From MED-G105 sp038522945 (lineage in GTDB: Bacteria > Pseudomonadota > Alphaproteobacteria > Caulobacterales > Parvularculaceae): 64,000 bases of DNA. The position numbers were made by a program, and so were the translations under genes. Under the pieces are notes generated by a model that saw nothing but the letters and a program-made list of their open reading frames with translations, ran no database searches and had not been told where the DNA came from. The stretch is from positions 88,000 through 151,999 of the forward strand of contig JBCBJV010000009.1 in the NCBI GenBank assembly GCA_038522945.1, given 5' to 3'. This document shows, in pieces, positions 8,391 through 16,482 of the stretch; the first letter of the stretch is position 1, and each line of letters starts with the position of its first letter.

Positions 8391-8834
8391 TTAGGCTTCG
8401 CCTTGGAGCAGGTTGCGGGCCTGGTCGATCCAGCCTTCGCGATCTATCCGGCCTTCGTCGCCTAGTTGGCCATCAAGCCAGCGCGTGCTTTCATCCGTCA
8501 ACTGTGCAATCTGGGCAAGCGTTGTCACACCGACTGCATGAAGACGGGTTTGGGTCGTCGCGTCCAACCCAATGATTTGAGTCAGATCTTCCGCGGGGCC
8601 GACGGCCGCGGCAGGCCTCGGCGAGGCGCTGACCTCGGCCGAAACCGGATTAAGGGGCGCTTTTTCCACCGATTGCCGTCGCAACTCGCCGGGTTGGTCG
8701 TTTCCAACCTTTCCGGCATCCGTAGAGCGTGCCCTTGGCAGATCCGGCGCGCCTCTGATCCACCAGCCAAGACCTGCGCCAAGCCCGAAAGCGACGGCAA
8801 GGATCAGCCACATTTGGGAAGCAAGCCAGATCAT
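8391..8834 (-). CDS. membrane-anchored protein with C-terminal helix-hairpin-helix-like domain
   Basis: The 147-residue protein has one N-terminal membrane segment (about 6-26), a low-complexity Pro/Ala linker (about 35-80) and a C-terminal globular region beginning LTQIIGLDATTQTRLHAVGV. This is the fold of small helix-hairpin-helix proteins common in alphaproteobacteria; the pattern GLD..T...L...GV..L.QIA.LT is the pseudo-HhH. Its molecular function is unknown. It lies 45 nt downstream of the OmpA-like gene on the same strand, so it is likely the last gene of that unit. Confidence 0.7.
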   Translation of the reverse strand: MIWLASQMWLILAVAFGLGAGLGWWIRGAPDLPRARSTDAGKVGNDQPGELRRQSVEKAPLNPVSAEVSASPRPAAAVGPAEDLTQIIGLDATTQTRLHAVGVTTLAQIAQLTDESTRWLDGQLGDEGRIDREGWIDQARNLLQGEA

Positions 8835-8879
8835 TCAGGTGGCCCTCGGCGTAAGGATACGTGCATCGATCATGGCGTT

Positions 8880-10085
8880 TTAGTCTCGAATTTTCCCGGC
8901 GGCTGGAGTCGAAAGTGATGTGCCGTCGTTGATTGGTAACACTGTGAACTCAATACGTCTGTTTACGGCTCGCCCTGCAGCTGTGCGATTTGTCGATAAT
9001 GGTCTGGATGATCCGAAGCCTTCGCTCTCAAGCTGTACCCGACCAACGCCTTGAGCGTGAAGAAATGAAGCGACCGTTTGAGCCCGTAATCGGCTAAGTT
9101 GTCGGTTGCGCTCTTCGCTTCCCGTGGCATCGGTGTGTCCTTCCACCAGAACGATAACTGGTTCGCAAGTACGGACTTCTTCGGCAAGGGTCGTCAGTAC
9201 ACGTTGGCCACCACGATTGATCTGTGTGCTGGAGGATAAGAAGCGAATATGAAAGTTTTCCATGTGAGACTTGATCTTCACAGCGCATCTTGCTGCGTCT
9301 TCAATCGGGTCTGGAACGTCTGACGCGTCAATGGACGGCTGAACGGAAGAGGGGTCTGAACTGTCGGTTATCGCTGCAACGGTCGTTTCGGGTGATTTAG
9401 GCAGCGAAGGAGCGGGCAAGCTTTCTATGTCGACAAAGACGGTGTAAGGGGCATCGACCCTCGCAAGGAGGCTTTCAACAGCCCGGCTAGTGCCCTTATC
9501 AGGAGCTATGCCGGTAATCGTAAATTCCGTCCCCTGATTGAAAACTTCACCTTCAGTGAGGAGTGACAATGCTTTGATCGAGGTTGTGGCGACCTGCACC
9601 CACGTTTCAGGCGCCGGGACATCCTCCAAAACCAGATCCTCACCTTCAGCTAGAGTTGAAAAGGCCTCGTTTATTGCCGACTGGACGGCTCTTCTAGCTT
9701 CATCGGAAGGGACCCGCCCTGACTGAAGCAGAGTATTCTCCAGCCGGCTTAGCTTCCACTTCTGGACCTGGCGAGCAAGGATGATCGCGCCGGTCTCGAT
9801 CGTGACGCCCGCGGAGTTTAAGGGCGCCTGTTCCTGAACATACAAATAGAAGGCCGTTTCCAATGCTTGCCTTTGGTCGTCACTTGGGGCCTCGCCGGAG
9901 ATTTTCAGGATGCGTCCGTCGACAGTGAGTTTCGCCCATGGAAAGCCCTGCTCGTCAAAAAAGGAAATAGCGTGTGTCTCGATATGAGACTGGATGCGCT
10001 GCGGCGCATTAAGGCCGACCATGACGAACAAGCCAAACCCGAAAAACGCGGTAACCGCCAGACCTATGCGAGGTATTAGGCCCAT
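8880..10085 (-). CDS. OmpA-family cell-envelope protein
   Basis: A 401-residue protein with an N-terminal hydrophobic segment (about 7-27), a long periplasmic region made of repeated BON-like alpha/beta segments (about 40-235), and a C-terminal OmpA peptidoglycan-binding domain (about 280-385). The latter shows VEGHTDATGSEERNRQLSRL and the late NRRIEF strand typical of the family. There is no beta-barrel, so it is more likely a membrane-anchored peptidoglycan binder than a porin. Its start directly abuts the TAA of a small upstream ORF, suggesting coupling. Confidence 0.85.
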   Translation of the reverse strand: MGLIPRIGLAVTAFFGFGLFVMVGLNAPQRIQSHIETHAISFFDEQGFPWAKLTVDGRILKISGEAPSDDQRQALETAFYLYVQEQAPLNSAGVTIETGAIILARQVQKWKLSRLENTLLQSGRVPSDEARRAVQSAINEAFSTLAEGEDLVLEDVPAPETWVQVATTSIKALSLLTEGEVFNQGTEFTITGIAPDKGTSRAVESLLARVDAPYTVFVDIESLPAPSLPKSPETTVAAITDSSDPSSVQPSIDASDVPDPIEDAARCAVKIKSHMENFHIRFLSSSTQINRGGQRVLTTLAEEVRTCEPVIVLVEGHTDATGSEERNRQLSRLRAQTVASFLHAQGVGRVQLESEGFGSSRPLSTNRTAAGRAVNRRIEFTVLPINDGTSLSTPAAGKIRD

Positions 10086-10277
10086 TTACTCACTGTTCTG
10101 ATCATAGCCGGGCAGGCGCTCGGCCAAATACAAGCGGATTCCACCACTCTTAATCTCTACATTAAGCAAATTCGTGGCCAATGCCCACCTGCCGATAGAG
10201 CGCGATCTTGGCAACCCTGCGTAAGTGCGAGGAACGAGTGGGGCCTTCCATTGGTCCGTTGAATAAGTCGGGTTCAA
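10086..10277 (-). CDS. small hypothetical protein between tdh and the OmpA-like gene
   Basis: A 63-residue ORF. Its ATG overlaps the tdh stop (ATGA) and its TAA touches the ATG of the OmpA-like gene. Both junctions are what translational coupling looks like, and the ORF fills the whole 188-nt gap. The protein is basic in the first half and ends with an amphipathic stretch (NLLNVEIKSGGIRLYLAERL). I recognise no family, there is no signal or membrane segment, and chance cannot be excluded at this length. Confidence 0.45.
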   Translation of the reverse strand: MNPTYSTDQWKAPLVPRTYAGLPRSRSIGRWALATNLLNVEIKSGGIRLYLAERLPGYDQNSE

Positions 10278-11311
10278 GTCCAGTCCAGGATTACTTTGCC
10301 CGATTGGCCCGATCGCATGATGTCAAAGCCTTCTTGAAACCTTGAGACGGGGAAGCGGTGGGTGATGATCGGGGTCAGATCAAGGCCTGCCTGGAGCAGC
10401 GCACCCATCTTGTACCATGTTTCAAACATCCGGCGTCCATAAATCCCTTTGATGTCGAGCCCTTTAAAAATGACGTGATCCCAGTGGACGCCAGCTCCGT
10501 TTGGCATAATGCCCAGCAGCGCAATTTTTCCGCCATGGTTCATGCTTTCTAGCATGCCGTCGAAGGCTTTGGGCGCACCCGACATCTCAAGCCCTACGTC
10601 GAAGCCTTCAGTCATGCCTAGATCAGCCATCACGTCGCTTAGGTTTTCTTGCGCCGCATTGACCGTGCGGGAAGCACCCATTTTTGAAGCCAGATTTAGG
10701 CGGTATTCGTTCAAATCACTGACGACCACATGACGTGCGCCGACGAAACGGGCAACTGCTGCTGCCATGATGCCAATCGGCCCTGCACCGGTGATGAGAA
10801 CATCTTCGCCCACGAGGTCAAAAGCGAGTGCCGTATGCACCGCGTTTCCGAATGGGTCAAAAATCGCGCCGTATTCGTCGGAGATATCCTCCGGTAACTT
10901 GTAAACGTTGAAGGCAGGCGCGGAAATCAGTTCCGCAAACGCCCCGGCACGATTGACGCCAATGCCGACTGTGTTGCGGCACAGATGGCGCTGGCCTGCA
11001 CGGCAATTCCGGCAATAGCCACATGTGACATGGCCCTCTACTGACACACGATCGCCGATCTTCAGTTTTGAGTGTTCTGGGTGAACCTCCGAGCCGATTT
11101 CGACGATCTCGCCCATGAATTCATGGCCGACCGTCATCGGGACCGGTACGGTTTTTTTCGCCCAATCGTCCCAGTTGTAAATATGGACATCTGTGCCGCA
11201 TATGGCGGTTTTCTTCACGCGGATCAGGACGTCGTTTGGCCCGATCGACGGGGCCGCAACGTCCTCTAGCCAGATGCCTTCCTCTGCGTGGGCCTTCACC
11301 AATGCCTGCAT
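10274..11311 (-). CDS. tdh: L-threonine 3-dehydrogenase
   Basis: Zinc-dependent medium-chain dehydrogenase oxidising threonine to 2-amino-3-ketobutyrate with NAD+. The 345 residues carry the catalytic zinc site (CGTDVHIYNWDDW with GHEFMGE), the four-cysteine structural zinc lobe (CGYCRNCRAGQRHLC), and the NAD-binding GAGPIG motif. The Tdh-specific segments VHIYNWDDWAKK and GIYGRRMFETWYKM separate it from other alcohol or sorbitol dehydrogenases. The usual partner kbl (2-amino-3-ketobutyrate ligase) is not adjacent. Confidence 0.95.
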   Translation of the reverse strand: MQALVKAHAEEGIWLEDVAAPSIGPNDVLIRVKKTAICGTDVHIYNWDDWAKKTVPVPMTVGHEFMGEIVEIGSEVHPEHSKLKIGDRVSVEGHVTCGYCRNCRAGQRHLCRNTVGIGVNRAGAFAELISAPAFNVYKLPEDISDEYGAIFDPFGNAVHTALAFDLVGEDVLITGAGPIGIMAAAVARFVGARHVVVSDLNEYRLNLASKMGASRTVNAAQENLSDVMADLGMTEGFDVGLEMSGAPKAFDGMLESMNHGGKIALLGIMPNGAGVHWDHVIFKGLDIKGIYGRRMFETWYKMGALLQAGLDLTPIITHRFPVSRFQEGFDIMRSGQSGKVILDWT

Positions 11312-11420
11312 GAGATCCTCTTGCCGGTTGTGGGCCAGTTCCTGGCCGGTGCTTCGTCCCTCAGTTAAAGGGGAGCTTAATCGCTTCCCTGACGGTCATC
11401 AAACACTAGTGGCGATTGGG

Positions 11421-12422
11421 CTAAGACTGCGCTTTGGAGAGCAAATCGACAGCGCGGGGCGCGAAATAGGTAATAATCCCGTCAGCGCCCGCCCGTTTGA
11501 TGGAGAGAAGGCTCTCCAAAACGGCGCGGTCTCCGTCGATCCAGCCGTTTTGTTCTGCCGCACTGATCATCGCGTATTCGCCCGACACCTGGAATGCGAA
11601 GGTGGGCATACGGAATTCTTCTTTGACGCGGCAGATGATGTCTAGATAGGCCCCGGCGGGCTTTACCATTACGCTATCGGCCCCCTCAGAGATATCCATC
11701 TCAACTTCCCGGAGGGCTTCATCGCTATTTGCAGGATCCATTTGATAGGTTTTCTTGTCGCCCTTTAGAGCTGTTGAGGCGCCTATTGCTTCTCGATAAG
11801 GCCCGTAAAGACATGAGGCGTATTTCGCTGCATACGACATGATTTGGGTGGACTGAAGGCCAGCTTCATCGAGGGCTTTGCGAATCGCCCCGACGCGTCC
11901 GTCCATCATGTCGGACGGTGCAACGATATCAAAGCCGGCCTGTGCTTCAACAAGGGCCTGACGGGTCAGGCATTCGATGGTTTCATCGTTCAGGATCTCG
12001 CCGTTTTTGAGAAGCCCATCATGACCATGGTCTGTGTAGGGATCCAGAGCGACATCGGCCATAAGCCCAATATCTGGAACGGCGGCTTTAATCGCTCGTG
12101 CGGTTCGGCACATTAGGTTCTCAGGGTCGAAGGCGAGCGAGGCGTCACTGCTGCGGTCTTCCGTACTCGTGTATGGGAAGATTGCCAGAGCCTTAATGTT
12201 GAGAGACAGAGCTGTCTCAGCGGCGCGCGCAGCTTCGTCCGGTGATACGCGGAAAACGCCCGGGAGGGAGCTGACAGGCTCGCGTACATTTACCCCTTCC
12301 TTAACAATAACAGCCCAAATGAGATCGTCAGGACTCAATCTGGTTTCGGCTACCAATTGTCGAGACCATGGCGATTGGCGAAGGCGGCGAAGGCGGGTTG
12401 TCGGATATTGCTGGTTTGGCAT
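11421..12422 (-). CDS. hemB: delta-aminolevulinic acid dehydratase (porphobilinogen synthase)
   Basis: Condenses two aminolevulinates to porphobilinogen for heme synthesis. The Schiff-base lysines lie in YAAKYASCLYGPYREA and MVKPAGAYLDII. The metal loop reads DVALDPYTDHGHDG, aspartates replacing the three cysteines of zinc enzymes, so this is the magnesium-type enzyme usual in alphaproteobacteria. The frame runs open to 12527. I take the ATG at 12422 (MPNQQYPTTRLRRL, 333 residues), which fits the family N-terminus; an ATG at 12440 is the main alternative. Divergent from the ldtR-like regulator. Confidence 0.95.
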   Translation of the reverse strand: MPNQQYPTTRLRRLRQSPWSRQLVAETRLSPDDLIWAVIVKEGVNVREPVSSLPGVFRVSPDEAARAAETALSLNIKALAIFPYTSTEDRSSDASLAFDPENLMCRTARAIKAAVPDIGLMADVALDPYTDHGHDGLLKNGEILNDETIECLTRQALVEAQAGFDIVAPSDMMDGRVGAIRKALDEAGLQSTQIMSYAAKYASCLYGPYREAIGASTALKGDKKTYQMDPANSDEALREVEMDISEGADSVMVKPAGAYLDIICRVKEEFRMPTFAFQVSGEYAMISAAEQNGWIDGDRAVLESLLSIKRAGADGIITYFAPRAVDLLSKAQS

Positions 12423-12514
12423 GGCGAGGAGGGCCTTCATTGGAAGCGACTTTATTGGTGTATAGGGCAAGGCAGCTGCCAAAGTGACCGGCGACGCGTT
12501 GCTGATGCCATTAT

Positions 12515-12530
12515 AATTTGACTTCAAATT
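12515..12530. promoter_or_regulatory. Palindrome between hemB and the ldtR-like gene
   Basis: AATTTGACTTCAAATT is a perfect 7-bp inverted repeat with a two-base centre, in the shared upstream region and about 80 nt before the MarR-type regulator. It contains TTGACT on the plus strand and abuts TTATAA read on the other side, so it overlaps plausible promoter elements. Autoregulation by the neighbouring MarR protein is the simplest reading. Confidence 0.5.
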
Positions 12531-12607
12531 GAACGGCTAGCCTTAACGTGCCTTTTAGAAGATGACGCTATCTTGATTTCCAGTAATCAAAGTTGTGAGG
12601 CGTAAAG

Positions 12608-13138
12608 ATGGTCGCAGTGGAACGGGCACTGGAATCCGGGGTAATTGGGCTCAGCGAAAAGAATGAGACCGACCCTGAGCTGTTACAGGCCTCTTATCTT
12701 CAATTGTTGCATCTCGTTGAACGGTTGCACCGTCAACTTCTTGATGTGATCAAAGACGAATTAGAACGGTTAGGGCAGACTGATATCAACTCAGTTCAGG
12801 CCCTACTCTTATACAACATTGGCGACGCCGAGTTAACGCCGGGCGAGCTACGTTCGCGGGGGCACTACCTGGGGTCCAATGTGTCCTACAATTTGAAACA
12901 GCTGATCGATAAAGGCTATATCCGCGATCAACGTTCTGACACGGACCGACGTTCAAAGCGCGTGTCTTTGACTGCCGGTGGTCTTCATGTTCGGGACAAG
13001 CTGGCAGAGCTATTTGAACGGCAGTTGCAATCTGTCGAACAAGTCGGCGGCGTCGACATCGAACTCCTAAATGGGACGAACAAAGCACTGCAGCGTCTGG
13101 AACGCTTTTGGGCTGATCAGGTTCGCTACCGCCTGTAG
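12608..13138 (+). CDS. ldtR: MarR-family winged-helix regulator (LdtR-like)
   Basis: A 176-residue protein with the LdtR-type layout: a long N-terminal dimerisation helix (YLQLLHLVERLHRQLLDVIK), the segment DINSVQALLLYNIGD, the recognition helix in RGHYLGSNVSYNLKQLIDKG, and the wing RDQRSDTDRRSKRV. In Liberibacter and rhizobia LdtR controls an L,D-transpeptidase gene and osmotic tolerance; that role here is by analogy. GAGG lies about 9 nt before the ATG. Located divergently from hemB and convergent with mucR across a shared terminator. Confidence 0.85.
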   Translation: MVAVERALESGVIGLSEKNETDPELLQASYLQLLHLVERLHRQLLDVIKDELERLGQTDINSVQALLLYNIGDAELTPGELRSRGHYLGSNVSYNLKQLIDKGYIRDQRSDTDRRSKRVSLTAGGLHVRDKLAELFERQLQSVEQVGGVDIELLNGTNKALQRLERFWADQVRYRL

Positions 13139-13159
13139 TCGATTTATCTACCTCATAAA

Positions 13160-13197
13160 AAAAGAGCCGCGCCGGAACATTCTGGTGCGGCTCTTTT
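13160..13197. terminator. Bidirectional terminator between ldtR and mucR
   Basis: AAAAGAGCCGC (13160-13170) pairs with GCGGCTCTTTT (13187-13197), and six further inner pairs (some G-T) close a four-base loop. T-runs occur on the plus strand (TTTTCC) and the minus strand (seven Ts). It serves both convergent genes. Confidence 0.9.
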
Positions 13198-13216
13198 CCT
13201 TGGTAATTTGGTTCGA

Positions 13217-13696
13217 TTACCGCTTGGCCGGTCTACCGCGACGCTTGGCGGTTTTCTTTTTTGCTGCCCGTTTGCGGGTTGGCGCACCAGCGCCTCGACC
13301 TAGGCCGATTTCTTTTGCAAACTGTGAGCGTCTCTTGGCGTAGTTTGGCGCAACCATCGGATAGTCAGCAGGCAGGTTCCATTTCCGACGGTAGTCTTCC
13401 GGTGTCATGTCATACTGCGTGCGAAGATAGCGCTTCAGCATTTTCAGTTTTTTGCCATCTTCGAGGCAAATCACGTAATCGGGGGTTACAGATTTTGCCA
13501 CCGGCACGGCAGGCTGTTGGTTCCCGGCATGGGCTGTTCCACCGGAGGCCAGCGCCTTAATCGCGTCGTGCACTTCCTGAAGGAAGGCGGGCACATCGTC
13601 TGCATCAAGCTTATTGTTTCCAACAAATGCCGAGACGATTTGAGTGGTTAGATCCAGCGTGTTTTCGGTTGATAGATTTGTTTCAGAGGACGCCAT
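13217..13696 (-). CDS. mucR: MucR/Ros-family transcriptional regulator with degenerate zinc site
   Basis: MucR proteins bind AT-rich DNA and act as global, H-NS-like regulators in alphaproteobacteria. The 159-residue protein has the family core: YVICLEDGKKLKMLKRYL followed by MTPEDYRRKWNLP..YPMVAPNYAKRRS. In Ros the zinc ligands are two Cys and two His; here the second Cys is Asp and the His positions read Tyr and Gln/Tyr, so zinc is probably not bound, as reported for some Mesorhizobium Ml proteins. A lysine/arginine-rich tail (about 137-159) resembles a histone-like DNA-binding extension. GTAGGG precedes the start. Confidence 0.92.
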   Translation of the reverse strand: MASSETNLSTENTLDLTTQIVSAFVGNNKLDADDVPAFLQEVHDAIKALASGGTAHAGNQQPAVPVAKSVTPDYVICLEDGKKLKMLKRYLRTQYDMTPEDYRRKWNLPADYPMVAPNYAKRRSQFAKEIGLGRGAGAPTRKRAAKKKTAKRRGRPAKR

Positions 13697-14022
13697 ACTT
13701 TTCCCTACGAGGTTTGTTTTATTTTGTTCTGAAGGACATCAGGGCAAAGAATATGCCCCGCATTAATAAGATAGGTGGAATAATCATGGAAAAAACCGAA
13801 CGCAAGCTCTTTCGGAAAATAAGTCGATAAATTGACTGTAAGTCCTGTAAGAGCACTCAAGAGAATTATCGAGCAGCTTTTTGCTGAATACTCTTTTCAT
13901 GCCGTCCTAAAAGGCGAGGGTGTCGCGTTGCAGGGCAATGCAATCGGGCCTATACGAGAGGAAACAGAGCTGTGATTCGACACTTGCCACGGCTTTAATT
14001 CAACCAAATCGGGAAATTTCGA
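13697..14022. other. Intergenic region between mucR and glyA
   Basis: This 326-nt AT-rich stretch holds the divergent promoters of mucR and glyA. No riboswitch fold is recognised. A 14-codon ORF with an AGGTGG-like ribosome site begins at 13787 but ends far from glyA and has no leader-peptide features. AT-rich sequence next to mucR would suit autoregulation. Confidence 0.5.
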
Positions 14023-15309
14023 GTGAGCCAAGCGATACAAACGGATACAAAGGGTTTTTTTTCTGAGTCTGTGCAAGACGCAGATCCGCTGATTGCCGGA
14101 TTGATCAGTAAAGAATTGACGCGGCAACAGCATCAAATTGAGCTCATCGCATCTGAGAACATCGTCTCACGCGCTGTTCTTGAGGCCCAAGGCTCTATTC
14201 TGACAAACAAGTACGCTGAAGGATACCCTGGTAAACGCTATTATGGTGGATGCGAAGTTGTCGACGAAGTCGAAAATATTGCTATAGAACGGGCGTGTAA
14301 GCTGTTCGGTAGTGAATTTGCGATTGTACAACCTCATTCTGGAAGCCAGGCGAATCAGGCCGTTTTTATGGCCACATTATCGCCTGGTGACTGTTTTTTG
14401 GGGATGGATTTGGCCGCTGGCGGGCACCTTACCCATGGCGGCAAAGCTAACCAATCAGGCAAGTGGTTTAAGGCCGTCCATTATGGAGTTGATCCGGAAA
14501 CACAGCTCATCGACTACGATGAGGTTGCAAAACAGGCCGAAGAACACAAACCAAAACTCGTAATTGCTGGCGGTAGTGCTTATTCGCGATTTATTGATTT
14601 TAAGCGGTTTCGCGAGATAGCCGATAGCGTTGGCGCGCGGCTCCTTGTCGATATGGCCCATTTCGCCGGGCTTGTTGCTGCTGGTCTTTATCCTTCGCCC
14701 GTGGGTATTGCTGATGTTTCCACCACAACCACACACAAAACCCTTCGCGGGCCCCGCGGTGGTCTAGTCGTAACGAACGACGGGGATCTGGCAAAAAAGA
14801 TCAGGTCAGGGCTATTTCCCGGGATCCAGGGTGGGCCACTGATGCATGTCGTTGCGGCCAAAGCGGTCGCATTTGGCGAAGCGTTGGAGCCCTCCTTTAA
14901 AGACTACAACCGTCAAGTGATTGCGAACGCTCAGGCGTTGGCATCGTCACTCGTTGAGGCAGGCTATGCGGTTGTTTCTGGCGGGACAGATACCCATCTC
15001 GCGCTCATCGATCTTCGGCCAAAAGGCGTGAAGGGAAATGCGGCGGAAGATAGTTTAGAGCGGGCGGGCATCACTTGTAACAAAAACGGTGTGCCATTCG
15101 ATCCAGAAAAACCGGCGGTTACTTCTGGAATAAGGGTCGGTAGCCCAGCATGCACGACACGCGGGTTTGGCCTTGCTGAGTTTCGCGAAACCGGCCACCT
15201 CATGGCGGAAGTTCTTGACGCCTTAGCGTCGGGGGCTGATATGCCAAGTGTAGAGGCGTCAGTCGGAGTGAAAGTAAAAGCTCTGACCGAGCGTTTTCCG
15301 ATTTACTGA
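14023..15309 (+). CDS. glyA: serine hydroxymethyltransferase
   Basis: PLP enzyme interconverting serine and glycine while charging tetrahydrofolate with one carbon. The 428 residues include the PLP-lysine motif TTTTHKTLRGPRGG, the N-terminal ELIASENIVS segment, the tetrahydrofolate-site YAEGYPGKRYYGG, and the late VTSGIRVGSPACTTRGF. The start is a GTG (MSQAIQTDTK) with GGGA about 12 nt before it. nrdR follows after 48 nt, a pairing common in alphaproteobacteria. Confidence 0.97.
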   Translation: MSQAIQTDTKGFFSESVQDADPLIAGLISKELTRQQHQIELIASENIVSRAVLEAQGSILTNKYAEGYPGKRYYGGCEVVDEVENIAIERACKLFGSEFAIVQPHSGSQANQAVFMATLSPGDCFLGMDLAAGGHLTHGGKANQSGKWFKAVHYGVDPETQLIDYDEVAKQAEEHKPKLVIAGGSAYSRFIDFKRFREIADSVGARLLVDMAHFAGLVAAGLYPSPVGIADVSTTTTHKTLRGPRGGLVVTNDGDLAKKIRSGLFPGIQGGPLMHVVAAKAVAFGEALEPSFKDYNRQVIANAQALASSLVEAGYAVVSGGTDTHLALIDLRPKGVKGNAAEDSLERAGITCNKNGVPFDPEKPAVTSGIRVGSPACTTRGFGLAEFRETGHLMAEVLDALASGADMPSVEASVGVKVKALTERFPIY

Positions 15310-15357
15310 TAGGGCAACGCGGCCACGATAATTGGACGCGTTGTGGGTTAGAACACG

Positions 15358-15831
15358 ATGCGCTGTCCGTTTTGTGGGTGCGAAGACACTCAAGTCAAAG
15401 ATTCAAGGTCTGCCGAGGATGGTTCGACAATTCGCCGTCGGCGCCAGTGCACGGCCTGTTCTGGACGGTTTACGACATTCGAGCGCGTTCAGCTCCGAGA
15501 GCTGATTGTTGTGAAGAGTTCAGGCAAGAAAGTACCCTTTGATCGTGATAAACTTATGCGCTCGCTCAACGTCGCGTTGCGCAAGCGCGAAGTTGATCCC
15601 GACCGGGTCGAACAAATGGTGTCTGGTATCGTCCGGCGCCTTGAGTCCATGGGTGAGACAGAAATTGATACGAAGATGATCGGCGAACTCGTCATGGAAG
15701 GGCTCGCAGGCCTCGATGACGTCGCCTATGTCCGCTATGCGTCTGTCTACAAGAACTTTAGGGAAGCCCGCGATTTTGGTCAGTTCCTAAATCGCCTTGA
15801 AGAGACAGAATTGACGGAACCAGATCAATAA
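15358..15831 (+). CDS. nrdR: transcriptional repressor NrdR
   Basis: Zinc-ribbon plus ATP-cone repressor of ribonucleotide reductase genes. The N-terminus has CPFCGCEDTQVKDSR and CTACSGRFTTFER, the four-cysteine ribbon; the ATP-cone (about 49-139) begins VVKSSGKKVPFDRDKL. Length (157) is standard. A 7-bp inverted repeat (CAACGCG 15315-15321, CGCGTTG 15337-15343) lies between glyA and nrdR without a T-run, so it is not a full terminator and the two genes may be partly co-transcribed. Confidence 0.97.
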   Translation: MRCPFCGCEDTQVKDSRSAEDGSTIRRRRQCTACSGRFTTFERVQLRELIVVKSSGKKVPFDRDKLMRSLNVALRKREVDPDRVEQMVSGIVRRLESMGETEIDTKMIGELVMEGLAGLDDVAYVRYASVYKNFREARDFGQFLNRLEETELTEPDQ

Positions 15832-16008
15832 ATTGGATTTATACGTGTACTAATAAGAGGGGTATGTGGCGTCAGTGACTGCAATTGAGTCAAGTGCCAC
15901 TCTTCACACTGTCAGCATTTACCACCGCCACCTTCTACGAGGTTGATTTTTCACGTGCTATCGTTTCAAGCGCCAACACGTTTAAGAGTATAGGTACTCA
16001 CCATTGCT

Positions 16009-16482
16009 ATGAGTAAAATCGACAGCACACAAAAACGCACAAATGCCCGGCTCGCGGCCGTTCAAGCACTCTACCAGTTGGAGCAGAGTGGGACTGGCGT
16101 TGAAACCGTGATCCTTGAGTTCCAAGCTCATCGGCTCGGGGGTGCCCTCGAAGAGCATATTCTCCACGAGGCCGATGATGATCTTTTTGCTGACCTCGTC
16201 CGCGGTGTTGTGCGGATGCAGGCGAAGCTCGATCCTTTTATCTCGAGGCAATTGGCGAAGGGATGGTCTCTCGGACGCCTAGATGCGACGGTTCGAGCGA
16301 TTTTAAGGGCAGGGCTTTATGAACTTGTTCATCGTGCGGACATTCCGGTTAAGGTGACGATCAACGAGTATGTCGAACTTGCCAAAGCCTTTTTCGAGGA
16401 TGAGGAAATTGGCTTCGTGAACGGTGTCCTTGATGCAGCGGCCAACGACGTGCGCGCTGATGACTTACAAGCTTCCCCGTGA
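16009..16482 (+). CDS. nusB: transcription antitermination factor NusB
   Basis: All-helical RNA-binding factor of rRNA antitermination complexes, acting with NusE (S10). The 157-residue sequence has the typical RLAAVQALYQLEQSG start, a central DLVRGV segment, and the C-terminal VTINEYVELAKAFFEDEEIGFVNGVLD. The last four bases overlap the GTG of thiL. It is 177 nt downstream of nrdR. In many relatives ribH directly precedes nusB; here the riboflavin operon lies about 13 kb away. Confidence 0.97.
   Translation: MSKIDSTQKRTNARLAAVQALYQLEQSGTGVETVILEFQAHRLGGALEEHILHEADDDLFADLVRGVVRMQAKLDPFISRQLAKGWSLGRLDATVRAILRAGLYELVHRADIPVKVTINEYVELAKAFFEDEEIGFVNGVLDAAANDVRADDLQASP

Noticed and set aside
10262..10290. 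GGGTTCAAGTCC resembling a tRNA T-arm at the end of tdh
   Set aside because: The T-stem pairs poorly, no acceptor or anticodon arm can be built around it, and it lies within the tdh coding sequence.
13787..13831. 14-codon ORF with AGGTGG upstream between mucR and glyA
   Set aside because: Ends about 190 nt before glyA, has no repeated regulatory codons or attenuator, and length gives no support.
15315..15343. CAACGCG/CGCGTTG inverted repeat between glyA and nrdR as terminator
   Set aside because: Loop of 15 bases and no T-run after it; at best weak attenuation.
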